A DNA stretch of 64,000 nt from Halomonas halocynthiae DSM 14573 (lineage in GTDB: Bacteria > Pseudomonadota > Gammaproteobacteria > Pseudomonadales > Halomonadaceae), in NCBI RefSeq assembly GCF_000425725.1, contig NZ_KE384439.1:31084-95083 (forward strand), given 5' to 3'. How positions within the stretch are numbered: the first letter of the stretch is position 1; the number at the start of each line of letters is the position of its first letter. Both the position numbers and the translations under genes were made by a program. Below are positions 40,019 to 48,090 of the stretch, one piece after another. The notes under the pieces were generated by a model, which saw only the letters and a list, made by a program, of their open reading frames with translations, searched no databases and had not been told where the DNA came from.

Positions 40019-41489
40019 TAAAGCGCTCGGGTCAGTGCCCGGACAGATCAGTGCGGCGGGACGCCGCGGAATGGGAATGCGGCAGATACGCCGCATTCAT
40101 TTCATTGGTATTGGTGGCGTCGGCATGTGTGGTATTGCTGAGGTGTTATCAAACGAGGGGTATCAGGTCAGCGGTAGTGATTTGAAAAACTCGCCCGTGA
40201 TACACCGTTTGCGACGTTGTGGTGTTGATGTTTTTATCGGGCATGCGGCTGAGAACACGTGTAATGCTGATGTGGTAGTGGTTTCTACGGCGGTGGACGC
40301 TGATAACCCAGAAGTTCGCTGGGCCAATGAGCATCGTATTCCGGTCGTTCGTCGTGCTGAGATGCTGGCCGAGCTCATGCGTTTCCGGCATGGCATCGCT
40401 GTGGCTGGTACTCACGGCAAAACAACTACCACCAGCCTGACGGCGACCTTGTTGGCTGAAGGTGGGCTAGATCCGACCTTCGTGATTGGTGGGCGGCTGA
40501 CCAGTGCTGGCGTTAACGCTAGGCTTGGCGCAGGTGACTACTTGGTTGCTGAGGCGGATGAATCGGATGCGTCCTTTTTGCACTTGCAGCCGATGCTGTC
40601 AGTTGTGACGAATATTGACGTTGATCATATGTCGACGTATGGCGGTGATTTTGAGCGCCTGAAAGCGACCTTTCTGGAGTTTCTGCATAATCTGCCATTC
40701 TACGGGCTGGCTGTGCTGTGTACTGATGATGTGCATGTTCGTGGGTTATTGGATCAGGTAAATCGTCGCTTTGTTACTTACGGTTTTGATGAAGATGCCG
40801 ACTATCGTATTGAGGAGTTTTCTCAACAAGGGGGGCGTATTAATTTTGTTGTGCGTCGTCCAGAAAGTCAGGCGCCTTTGTCCATTTGTTTGGCTATGCC
40901 TGGGCGGCATAATGCGTTGAACGCTCTGGCGGCAATTGCTGTTGCCAGTGATGCAGGTGTTGATGATCAAGCGATTCAGCGTGGGTTGGCAGGCTTTGCG
41001 GGCGTTGGTCGACGCTTCCAGGTACATGGCCAGTTCCCTGCGCCGAATGGTGAGATGGACGTCATGCTGGTGGATGATTACGGTCATCACCCGCGTGAGG
41101 TTGAAATGGTGGTTCGTGCGGTTCGCGCTGGCTGGCCTCAGCGCCGGCTGGTAATGGTCTACCAACCGCACCGTTATACGCGCACACGAGACCTGTACGA
41201 GGACTTCGTTCGTGTGCTCGCTGAGGTGGATACGCTGCTCTTACTGGATGTGTATAGTGCCGGTGAGGCAATGATTCTTGGTGCTGACGGGCGGTCGCTT
41301 GCTGGCTCTATTCGTCAGCGTGGCGAAATGGATCCGATTTTTGTTCAGGATAAAAGTGAATTGCCGGGTCTGTTGAAACGGGTGCTCAAGCCGGGTGATT
41401 TATTGATTACCCAAGGGGCTGGCGATGTGGGCAGTATTGCTCAACAGCTTGCGAACAGTGGTCTGGATTTTAATGAGGTTGAGTTATGA
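40011..41489 (+). CDS. murC: UDP-N-acetylmuramate:L-alanine ligase MurC
   Basis: First Mur ligase, adding L-Ala to UDP-MurNAc. The longest frame starts with a TTG at 40011 overlapping murG, with GGAG upstream, giving 492 residues; ATGs at 40071 and 40077 would shorten it by about 20 residues but lack a ribosome site. Motifs: [97 protein letters not shown]. The exact start is uncertain. Confidence 0.95.
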   Translation: MSDKALGSVPGQISAAGRRGMGMRQIRRIHFIGIGGVGMCGIAEVLSNEGYQVSGSDLKNSPVIHRLRRCGVDVFIGHAAENTCNADVVVVSTAVDADNPEVRWANEHRIPVVRRAEMLAELMRFRHGIAVAGTHGKTTTTSLTATLLAEGGLDPTFVIGGRLTSAGVNARLGAGDYLVAEADESDASFLHLQPMLSVVTNIDVDHMSTYGGDFERLKATFLEFLHNLPFYGLAVLCTDDVHVRGLLDQVNRRFVTYGFDEDADYRIEEFSQQGGRINFVVRRPESQAPLSICLAMPGRHNALNALAAIAVASDAGVDDQAIQRGLAGFAGVGRRFQVHGQFPAPNGEMDVMLVDDYGHHPREVEMVVRAVRAGWPQRRLVMVYQPHRYTRTRDLYEDFVRVLAEVDTLLLLDVYSAGEAMILGADGRSLAGSIRQRGEMDPIFVQDKSELPGLLKRVLKPGDLLITQGAGDVGSIAQQLANSGLDFNEVEL

Positions 41490-42406
41490 CAGCTAGTGCC
41501 GACTATGGGCGTGTTGTTGTGCTGTATGGCGGTGACTCTGCTGAGCGCGAGGTCTCTTTAAAGAGTGGCAAGGCTGTTCTGGATTCGCTGACACGCTCAG
41601 GTCTGTCACCCCAAGGGTATGACACGGCGGGTGGAGACTTGTCTGGTCTTGAGGAAATGGCGCCAGACAGAGTATTTATCGCGCTGCATGGGCGGGGTGG
41701 TGAAGATGGCACGCTCCAGGGAGCGCTTGAGTTGATGGGGATTCCCTACACAGGCAGTGGTGTGCTGGCGTCAGCGGTTGGCATGGACAAGGTGCGGACT
41801 AAGTGGCTGTGGCGTTCTCAAGAATTACCTACCCCAGACAGTGTAACGCTTGGCGCCGGGTCTGACTTGGCCGCCGTTGTTGAGCGTCTTGGTTTGCCCC
41901 TGATTGTTAAGCCCGTACATGAAGGTTCTACGCTGGGGATTACAATAGTTGAAACGGCAGATGCGTTAAAGGCGGCTTACCAAGATGCGATGCATTACGA
42001 TAGTCGAGTAATGGCTGAGCGTTTTATACACGGTGAAGAATATACAGTGTCAGTACTTGGCGACATGGCTTTACCGTCAATTCGTGTTGAAGTGCCAAGT
42101 GGCTTTTATGATTACACGGCTAAATATGTTTCCAATGACACTCTTTATCATTTGCCTAGTGGTTTGTCTGATGAAGATGAAACTGAGCTTGCTAGGTTGT
42201 GTTTACGTGCATTTGAGGTGGTGGGCTGTCACGGGTGGGGGCGTGTCGATGTCATGCGTGATGCGCAGGGGACGTTCTGGTTGATTGAAGTGAATACCTC
42301 GCCAGGTATGACTGATCATAGCCTTGTGCCCCAGGCTGCAGCGCATATCGGGATTGATTTTGATCAGCTGGTGCTGAAAATTCTCGATACAGCTGGGAGT
42401 CGCTGA
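41486..42406 (+). CDS. ddlB: D-alanine:D-alanine ligase Ddl
   Basis: ATP-grasp ligase making the D-Ala-D-Ala used by MurF and a target of D-cycloserine. The 306 residues equal the usual DdlB size. Patterns: [69 protein letters not shown] and [18 protein letters not shown]. An ATGA overlap couples it to murC. ftsQ follows after three bases. Confidence 0.97.
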   Translation: MTASADYGRVVVLYGGDSAEREVSLKSGKAVLDSLTRSGLSPQGYDTAGGDLSGLEEMAPDRVFIALHGRGGEDGTLQGALELMGIPYTGSGVLASAVGMDKVRTKWLWRSQELPTPDSVTLGAGSDLAAVVERLGLPLIVKPVHEGSTLGITIVETADALKAAYQDAMHYDSRVMAERFIHGEEYTVSVLGDMALPSIRVEVPSGFYDYTAKYVSNDTLYHLPSGLSDEDETELARLCLRAFEVVGCHGWGRVDVMRDAQGTFWLIEVNTSPGMTDHSLVPQAAAHIGIDFDQLVLKILDTAGSR

Positions 42407-42409
42407 GCG

Positions 42410-43126
42410 ATGATGCGCCGTAGCACCTTATTCAGCTTGTTGCTGTTGGTCGCGCTGCTGGTGGGCGGCGCTTATGCGCTATGGCACTGGTTAGATCGAC
42501 CTATTGAGCGGGTGTCCATTCGCGGCAGTGAGATGCGCCACGTAGGAGCAGATTACCTAGAGAGCCAGTTGTCACCATTAGTGAGTGATCGCCGCTGGCT
42601 TTCAGTTGATCTTGATGAGCTACGTGAGCAAGCCCTGAAAATCGGCTGGTTGAAGGAAGTGCATATTCGCCGAGAGTGGCCTGATGGACTGGTTTTTGAG
42701 CTGCTTGAGCAGTCGCCGGTGGCGCGTTGGAATGATGACCAGTTGCTGAATGGCGACGGTGAGCCTTTTGACTTTGCGCCTGCAGAAGTGCCTGACGGGT
42801 TAATTTTTCTTTCAGGGCCTAGTGATAGTGGATCGGAAGTGTTGGCATTTCATGGTGAGCTTGAAGCGCGCTTAAAACAGCATGGCATGGAGGTCGCCCA
42901 ATTACGACTCGAAGATCGTGGCGCTTGGCGTTTTCAACTAGAAGACGGCCTTTGGATCATGTTGGGGCGGGCCAATCAAGAGGCGCGCCTGGAGCGTTTT
43001 GATGCCGTGTGGCGGCGTCAGCTGGCAGATATGGCTGCTCACCTTCGCTATATTGACCTGCGCTATCCTAACGGGGTCGCTGTTGCTTGGCATGGTAAAA
43101 CTGAGCCTATTGAATCTGCCGATTGA
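42410..43126 (+). CDS. ftsQ: Cell division protein FtsQ
   Basis: Bitopic divisome protein of the FtsQLB complex. The 238 residues have one N-terminal membrane helix (about 7-25, LFSLLLLVALLVGGAYALW), a POTRA domain (IERVSIRGSEMRHVGADYLE; GWLKEVHIRREWPDGL) and the FtsQ beta domain ending RYPNGVAVAWH. Tandem ATGs at 42410 and 42413 exist; the first has better spacing to GGGAG. It ends the tightly packed part of the cluster; a 219-base gap follows before ftsA. Confidence 0.95.
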   Translation: MMRRSTLFSLLLLVALLVGGAYALWHWLDRPIERVSIRGSEMRHVGADYLESQLSPLVSDRRWLSVDLDELREQALKIGWLKEVHIRREWPDGLVFELLEQSPVARWNDDQLLNGDGEPFDFAPAEVPDGLIFLSGPSDSGSEVLAFHGELEARLKQHGMEVAQLRLEDRGAWRFQLEDGLWIMLGRANQEARLERFDAVWRRQLADMAAHLRYIDLRYPNGVAVAWHGKTEPIESAD

Positions 43127-43345
43127 TGATGGTTAATACCGTAATTCAAATGATGCTTCATCATTGTTATGTTGATTAATCAATCGGCAAGGTATTTCCT
43201 TTCAATAGAATAGATCGTATGGTGTTAGATATATTTTCAGACTGGGCTGGTGTATTGAAGCCGTTTGTTATTATAATTACATAGATATAATTGCCCAATT
43301 CAAGCACATTTCCCTTTGGGAAGGTTCTAGGAGTTACCCCGGCTC
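43127..43345 (+). promoter_or_regulatory. AT-rich ftsQ-ftsA spacer with hairpins and a candidate ftsA promoter
   Basis: This 219-base gap interrupts an otherwise overlapping cluster. It contains a hairpin AATGATG-CTT-CATCATT (43149-43165), a 12-base perfect palindrome TTGATTAATCAA (43172-43183), and a candidate promoter TTGAAG (43255-43260), 17 bases, TACATA (43278-43283) inside a very AT-rich stretch that also holds TATAAT at 43272. AGGAG near 43329 is the probable ftsA ribosome site. The palindrome looks like an operator, but no regulator is identified. Confidence 0.5.
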
Positions 43346-44638
43346 ATGTCAGGTCCATACAATGCGTCTAATATGGTCGTCGGGCTGGATATCGGAACAT
43401 CCAAGGTCGTAGCAATCGTGGGTCAGCCCACAGATGATGGCGGCATCGAGATTGCCGGTATCGGCTCACATCCCTCAAGAGGGATGAAAAAAGGTGTTGT
43501 GATCAATATCGAGTCTACGGTGCAGTCCATTCAGCGTGCCGTTGAAGAGGCCGAGTTGATGGCTGGTTGCGACATCCATTCGGTCTATGTCGGTATTGCC
43601 GGTAGCCATATCAGTTCGATGAACTCGGACGGTGTCGTCGCGATCAAAGAGCGTGAAGTGGCTTCCTCGGATGTAGATCGTGTCATCGACTCCGCCCGTG
43701 CTCGTGCTATTTCGGAAGGCCAGAAAGTGCTGCACGTACTGCCACAGGAGTTTTCGATTGATACCCAGGGTGGTATCCGAGAGCCGTTAGGCATGTCTGG
43801 TGTTCGCCTTGAGGCTAGGGTTCATTTGGTTACGGCGGCACTAAACGCTGTGCAGAATATTGAGAAGTGTGTACGCCGCTGTGGGCTGGATGTAGATGCC
43901 ATTATTCTGGAGCAGCTGGCGTCAAGCCACGCCGTACTGACAGAAGACGAGCGTGAGCTGGGTGTATGCATGGTGGATATAGGTGGTGGTACTACCGATA
44001 TTGCTGTGTTTACCGAAGGTGCGATTCGGCATACTGCGGTGATTTCTATTGCCGGGGATCAAGTCACCAATGACATTGCAATGGCGCTTAGAACGCCAAC
44101 CCAGCACGCCGAAGAGATAAAGGTGAAGTATGCCTGTGCGCTGACACAGCTGGCTGCTAGTGATGACATGATCAAGGTGCCAAGTGTTGGAGACCGCCCT
44201 GCTAGGGATTTGTCGCGCCAATCGCTGGCCGAGGTAGTTGAGCCGCGCTATGAGGAAATATTCATGCTGGTGCGTGACGAGTTGCGGCGCAGCGGTTATG
44301 AAGAACTGGTGGCAGCGGGGATAGTCCTAACAGGCGGTACTTCCAGAATGGAAGGCGTCGTTGAGCTGGCGGAAGAGATTTTTCATATGCCGGTTCGTAT
44401 TGCTTGTCCGCAGAATGTGCGTGGTTTGGCTGATGTGGTGCGTAACCCGATTTATTCTACGGGTGTTGGTTTACTGCATTATGCGTTGCATGAGGATCGC
44501 CGGGGGGGCGGGGCGCAGCAGGAAGGTAGCAGAAATGTTGCAGTGCATGCCAATCGTGGTGACGTCTCTCGACGCAAGAGTGATGAGTCAACACCAGCCC
44601 TGGCAAGGCTCGCGAGCTGGTTCAAAGGAAATTTCTGA
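43346..44638 (+). CDS. ftsA: Cell division protein FtsA
   Basis: Actin-like ATPase that tethers FtsZ to the membrane. The 430 residues have MVVGLDIGTSKVVAIVGQ near the start, the 1C subdomain region (GIGSHPSRGMKKGVVINIES), CMVDIGGGTTDIAVFTEG, GIVLTGGTSRMEGVVEL and a C-terminal amphipathic helix LARLASWFKGNF for membrane binding. A Met at residue 10 would also give a workable start. It is followed by ftsZ after 33 bases. Confidence 0.97.
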   Translation: MSGPYNASNMVVGLDIGTSKVVAIVGQPTDDGGIEIAGIGSHPSRGMKKGVVINIESTVQSIQRAVEEAELMAGCDIHSVYVGIAGSHISSMNSDGVVAIKEREVASSDVDRVIDSARARAISEGQKVLHVLPQEFSIDTQGGIREPLGMSGVRLEARVHLVTAALNAVQNIEKCVRRCGLDVDAIILEQLASSHAVLTEDERELGVCMVDIGGGTTDIAVFTEGAIRHTAVISIAGDQVTNDIAMALRTPTQHAEEIKVKYACALTQLAASDDMIKVPSVGDRPARDLSRQSLAEVVEPRYEEIFMLVRDELRRSGYEELVAAGIVLTGGTSRMEGVVELAEEIFHMPVRIACPQNVRGLADVVRNPIYSTGVGLLHYALHEDRRGGGAQQEGSRNVAVHANRGDVSRRKSDESTPALARLASWFKGNF

Positions 44639-44671
44639 CAGGGCTGCGACGGCAGCTCAGGAGACGGGTAA

Positions 44672-45889
44672 ATGTTCGAACTCGTAGATAGCGCACCCTC
44701 AAGCAGTGCGGTCATTAAAGTTATCGGTGTTGGCGGCGGCGGTGGTAATGCTGTCAATCACATGGTTGAAAGTAACATTGAGGGTGTTGAGTTCATTTGT
44801 GCCAACACGGATGCTCAGGCACTAAAGCGTGTTGCTGCCAAGACGGTGCTGCAGCTGGGCGCTGAAATTACCAAGGGGCTTGGGGCTGGCGCTAATCCAG
44901 ATGTCGGGCGTCAGGCGGCGATGGAGGACCGTGAGCGGATTGCTGAGCTTATCAGCGGAGCTGACATGGTGTTCATTACCGCCGGGATGGGCGGTGGTAC
45001 AGGCACCGGTGGTGCGCCAGTGGTTGCTCAGGTTGCCAAGGAACTTGGGATTCTTACAGTGGCTGTGGTGACGCGCCCGTTCCCATTCGAGGGTCCTAAG
45101 CGTTTGCGTGCGGCTGAGGAAGGCATGAAAGAGCTTTCTGAGCATGTCGACTCCTTGATCACCATTCCTAACGAAAAATTGCTCTCGGTGCTGGGTAAAA
45201 ACGCCAGTCTGCTGACGGCTTTTAGTGCTGCCAATGATGTGCTGTTGGGTGCTGTTCAGGGCATTGCTGAGTTGATTACTAGCCCGGGCATTATCAACGT
45301 TGACTTTGCAGATGTGCGCACAGTGATGTCCGAAATGGGCATTGCGATGATGGGAACTGGGGGGGCTACCGGCGAAAATCGTGCTCGCGAGGCTGCTGAA
45401 AAAGCTATTCGTAGTCCGCTACTGGAAGATGTCGATCTGCATGGGGCTCGCGGTATTTTGGTTAATATTACCGCTGGGCCAGACATGTCTATTGGTGAGT
45501 TTAATGATGTGGGTGCGACGGTTCAGGAGTTCGCCTCACAGGATGCCACCATTGTGGTGGGCACCTCTATTGACATGAATATGAGTGATGAGCTGCGCGT
45601 TACTGTCGTTGCGGCTGGCCTTGAGTCCGCTCGTCAATCCGGTGTAGCTCAGCGTGATAGTGCTAAACGTGCTGAGGCGCCGCGCGGCGATTTGCGACAG
45701 CGTCAGGCAGGCCTTGGGCGGAGTTCTCAGGCATCAGATATGAGCCGTGGGCAACAGGGGGCGGGTGCAAGTAGTGCCGCTCCTGAGCAGCGTGAGGTGG
45801 TGCGTGAGCGCCCTGAGCCACGCAAAGGAACTCAGGAAATGGATGACTATCTGGACATCCCAGCATTTCTACGGCGCCAAGCTGACTGA
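44672..45889 (+). CDS. ftsZ: Cell division GTPase FtsZ
   Basis: Tubulin-like GTPase forming the Z-ring. The 405 residues contain [16 protein letters not shown], the GTP signature [25 protein letters not shown] and the T7 loop [12 protein letters not shown] Ser/Arg/Gln-rich linker (about 318-385) leads to the C-terminal partner-binding peptide [22 protein letters not shown] precedes the ATG. The stop codon lies in a hairpin described separately. Confidence 0.98.
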   Translation: MFELVDSAPSSSAVIKVIGVGGGGGNAVNHMVESNIEGVEFICANTDAQALKRVAAKTVLQLGAEITKGLGAGANPDVGRQAAMEDRERIAELISGADMVFITAGMGGGTGTGGAPVVAQVAKELGILTVAVVTRPFPFEGPKRLRAAEEGMKELSEHVDSLITIPNEKLLSVLGKNASLLTAFSAANDVLLGAVQGIAELITSPGIINVDFADVRTVMSEMGIAMMGTGGATGENRAREAAEKAIRSPLLEDVDLHGARGILVNITAGPDMSIGEFNDVGATVQEFASQDATIVVGTSIDMNMSDELRVTVVAAGLESARQSGVAQRDSAKRAEAPRGDLRQRQAGLGRSSQASDMSRGQQGAGASSAAPEQREVVRERPEPRKGTQEMDDYLDIPAFLRRQAD

Positions 45890-45906
45890 GCCTCATCAGG
45901 CTCAGT
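45885..45906 (+). terminator. Hairpin over the ftsZ stop codon, possible attenuating terminator
   Basis: A perfect 8-base-pair stem (ACTGAGCC / GGCTCAGT) with a six-base loop includes the ftsZ TGA. No T-run follows, so partial termination or mRNA 3'-end protection before lpxC is more likely than full termination. Confidence 0.5.
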
Positions 45907-45938
45907 TATAGCGTGGCATGGCGTTGATACAACTTTAT

Positions 45939-45967
45939 TTGTTAAGAACGCTGTTCGATGCTACAGT
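45939..45967 (+). promoter_or_regulatory. Predicted sigma-70 promoter for lpxC
   Basis: TTGTTA (45939-45944), exactly 17 bases, then TACAGT (45962-45967) lie about 35 bases before the lpxC ATG. This would let lpxC be transcribed apart from ftsZ, as known for other gammaproteobacteria. Confidence 0.5.
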
Positions 45968-46007
45968 GAACGGTGTTCGATAACTAATAACTGCTCGGCG
46001 ACTGTCC

Positions 46008-46919
46008 ATGATCAGACAACGTACTCTCAAAAATGTGATTCGCGCCACCGGCGTAGGCCTCCACTCGGGCAAGAAAGTTCACCTTGCCCTGAGGCCTGCG
46101 CCGGTGAATACCGGTATTGTATTCGTTCGCACTGACCTTGAGCCCGAGGTTCATATCAAGGCCAGCGCTCATAATGTGACTGACACCATGCTATGCACTG
46201 CGGTTTCCCGTGGTGACGTTAAGGTGGCCACGGTTGAGCATCTAATGTCAGCCCTCGCTGGGCTTGGTATTGACAATGCATTTGTCGACGTTAGTGCGCC
46301 CGAAGTGCCGATTATGGATGGCAGTGCTGGGCCTTTTGTCTTTTTGATTCAGTCAGCGGGTGTGCTTGAGCAGAGTGCGGCGAAAAAATTCATTCGCATC
46401 AAGCGTGAGGTTGCTGTCCGTGATGACGACAAAGAGGCTGTGTTCTTGCCGCATCAAGGGTTTAAGGTGTCCTTTGCTATTGATTTTGACCACCCTGTCT
46501 TTGAGCGCCAGAAACAAATAGCGAGTGTGGATTTCTCCACAACATCCTTTGTTAAAGAAGTTTCCCGCGCTCGTACCTTTGGCTTTATGCGCGATCTTGA
46601 ACATTTGCGGGCTAATAACCTCGCTTTGGGTGGTAGCCTGGATAACGCCATTGTTGTTGACGAATATCGTATCGTGAACGAAGGCGGCTTGCGTTATGAT
46701 GATGAGTTTGTTAAGCACAAAGTGCTTGATGCTATTGGTGATCTTTACCAATTGGGCTATAGCCTCATTGGTGAGTTTCGGGGCATTAAATCGGGGCATG
46801 CGCTGAATAATCAGCTGTGTCGTGCGCTGCTTGAGCAGCCGGATGCGTTTGAAGTTGTTACCTTTGAAGATAACGCTGCGGAAGTTCCTATTTCCTACTC
46901 CGTTTCCGCGATGGCCTGA
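46008..46919 (+). CDS. lpxC: UDP-3-O-acyl-N-acetylglucosamine deacetylase LpxC
   Basis: Zinc deacetylase for the first committed step of lipid A synthesis. The 303 residues show [20 protein letters not shown], the zinc ligand His in [39 protein letters not shown] and the second zinc site [15 protein letters not shown]. Length equals the family. In E. coli its level is set by FtsH proteolysis of the C-terminus; the tail here ends SYSVSAMA. Confidence 0.97.
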   Translation: MIRQRTLKNVIRATGVGLHSGKKVHLALRPAPVNTGIVFVRTDLEPEVHIKASAHNVTDTMLCTAVSRGDVKVATVEHLMSALAGLGIDNAFVDVSAPEVPIMDGSAGPFVFLIQSAGVLEQSAAKKFIRIKREVAVRDDDKEAVFLPHQGFKVSFAIDFDHPVFERQKQIASVDFSTTSFVKEVSRARTFGFMRDLEHLRANNLALGGSLDNAIVVDEYRIVNEGGLRYDDEFVKHKVLDAIGDLYQLGYSLIGEFRGIKSGHALNNQLCRALLEQPDAFEVVTFEDNAAEVPISYSVSAMA

Positions 46920-47024
46920 TGCCTGAGATGAGTGAGCCAGGCGCTGCTGAGAGTCGGTTTCTGGTCCTCACGATGTTTAAGGCAAGAGAGCAGATTGACA
47001 CCGCCCAGTGATGTTCGAACAGCT

Positions 47025-47064
47025 ACAAATGCCGCTCTGAAATAGGGCGGCATTTGTGTTTTTT
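47025..47064 (+). terminator. Rho-independent terminator after lpxC
   Basis: An 11-base-pair stem (ACAAATGCCGC / GCGGCATTTGT) is followed by GTTTTTT. It closes the rightward lpxC transcript against the leftward dciA gene. Confidence 0.9.
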
Positions 47065-47076
47065 CCCCTTGCATTT

Positions 47077-47541
47077 TTAGGTGTCGTTGTTGATGTGTGC
47101 GTGAGCTGCCAGGCGTAGCAGGGCGTTGCGTAGCTTGGGATCTTCTACGCTCTCGGCGCAACTATGCAGTTCGCTCGCAGCCAGCGCGGGAAGGTGACGC
47201 GGCTGGCGTATAGGGGTTGTCGGAGGGCGAATGGGTCTGACTTTTAGGGTTAGGCTCGTAATGCTCTCCAGCCCGGGATATTGCTGTATTAGCTTTAGTA
47301 GTTGCCGCTGCTCGTAGCGCAGCCGTGTTAGCCAGGCGGCTCGGTCGGTGAGCAGGGTGAGCTTGCTTTGGTGAAACCCGCCAACAAAAACATGTTCAGC
47401 GAGTTCCGCTGGTAAATGCTGGTGCAGGTGCTCTTGCACTCCCTTTATGATCTGAGCTTTGTCTAGTAACGGGGCCAGCCGGCCAATGTGCAACAGGCGG
47501 CTCATGGGCTGGGCGCGGAACCGCTTAACCTTTATACTCAT
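47077..47541 (-). CDS. dciA: DUF721 protein, probable replicative-helicase loader DciA
   Basis: The 154-residue protein has the DUF721 domain at its N-terminus (about 18-105: LLDKAQIIKGVQEHLHQHLP, FHQSKLTLLTDRAAWLTRLR) and a Pro-rich, probably disordered C-terminal half. DciA replaces DnaC as helicase loader in most bacteria without DnaC, and its gene often lies between lpxC and secA in Pseudomonas-like genomes. Function here is inferred from family and location. It is divergent from the small ORF upstream of secA. Confidence 0.82.
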   Translation of the reverse strand: MSIKVKRFRAQPMSRLLHIGRLAPLLDKAQIIKGVQEHLHQHLPAELAEHVFVGGFHQSKLTLLTDRAAWLTRLRYEQRQLLKLIQQYPGLESITSLTLKVRPIRPPTTPIRQPRHLPALAASELHSCAESVEDPKLRNALLRLAAHAHINNDT

Positions 47542-47583
47542 GGGCTTGTTAATCTGGGGTCGAACTCCAGTGGGTTATCATCG

Positions 47584-47605
47584 GCCTTGCCAAGGTTTGG
47601 CAGGC
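47584..47605. other. Hairpin in the dciA / secA-leader intergenic region
   Basis: GCCT-T-GCCAA / TTGGCAGGC forms a nine-base-pair stem with one bulged T and a three-base loop. It lies between divergent dciA and the small ORF before secA; it may be an operator or part of the mRNA leader. No T-run is present. Confidence 0.4.
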
Positions 47606-47652
47606 GTCAACTCAAGGTGCAAGACTAGCATGCATGCAAGTGGCTCAACAGC

Positions 47653-48015
47653 ATGGCGCATCTGAACAGGGTGCAGGACACGCAATGCGCGTCGGGAGGG
47701 GTGAACACGCCGCGCCGAGCTAGCCGCTGGTGGCTGGCTGGCCTGCTGGTTACCTGCCTGTTACCGGTTAGCTTTGCTCAGTCTGGTTCGCTTAGCCATG
47801 CTGAGCGCTTGGTTCAGACCTGTATCTTAGTGCCGATGCTACGGCGTGCATCACGGCGCGTCTCAGTACGTCGTCGTATGCAAGAGGTTTTGCCAAGCTG
47901 CGCTGCGGTTCAGGCGGCGTCGGCATATCTTTTGTGGAATTTCTCCCGTTTTCTTTTACTGCCGGCCGTGGCGGCTCATGACGTGCTGTCTCGGCGTGGA
48001 CCGCCATATTGTTGA
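47653..48015 (+). CDS. Small secreted ORF upstream of secA, candidate SecM-like arrest peptide
   Basis: The 120-residue frame lies directly before secA in the same direction, in the position of secM in E. coli. It has an Arg-rich stretch then a convincing Sec signal peptide (about 26-43, WWLAGLLVTCLLPVSFA, cleavage before QSG). The mature part is short and basic (RRASRRVSVRRRM) and ends LSRRGPPYC, that is Arg-Gly-Pro-Pro two residues before the stop. SecM arrest sequences end in Arg-Ala-Gly-Pro or Arg-Gly-x-Pro near the C-terminus. Gene reality is probable but not certain: the ATG at 47653 has no ribosome site, and a GTG at 47701 follows GGGAGG too closely. I do not recognise a Pfam family, and E. 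coli's Phe-x4-Trp-Ile spacing is absent. Confidence 0.6.
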   Translation: MAHLNRVQDTQCASGGVNTPRRASRWWLAGLLVTCLLPVSFAQSGSLSHAERLVQTCILVPMLRRASRRVSVRRRMQEVLPSCAAVQAASAYLLWNFSRFLLLPAVAAHDVLSRRGPPYC

Positions 48016-48090
48016 TGAGGGAGAAAAGGTAACCCGTACTTTCAGGTACGGCTAATGGTAAGGCACACATAGGCAACGGCAGATTAATTC
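48016..48090 (+). promoter_or_regulatory. secA translational leader with hairpin and poor ribosome site
   Basis: The 75 bases between the small ORF and secA contain a perfect six-base-pair hairpin CCGTAC-TTTCAG-GTACGG (48034-48051). A strong purine run GAGGGAGAAAAGG sits at 48018-48029, but it is over 60 bases from the secA ATG. Directly before that ATG there is no GGAG-like sequence, so secA initiation may depend on upstream translation or structure changes. Confidence 0.5.

Noticed and set aside
47701..47703. GTG as start of the small ORF before secA
   Set aside because: GGGAGG ends one base before it, too close for ribosome binding, so it is not preferred, though it would still keep the whole signal peptide.
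47846..48055. Alternative plus frame of 69 codons before secA
   Set aside because: It overlaps the signal-peptide-bearing frame and has no start signal or recognisable features.
47792..48076. 94-codon minus frame before secA
   Set aside because: Antisense to the small secreted ORF; no ribosome site or family pattern. It cannot be fully excluded.
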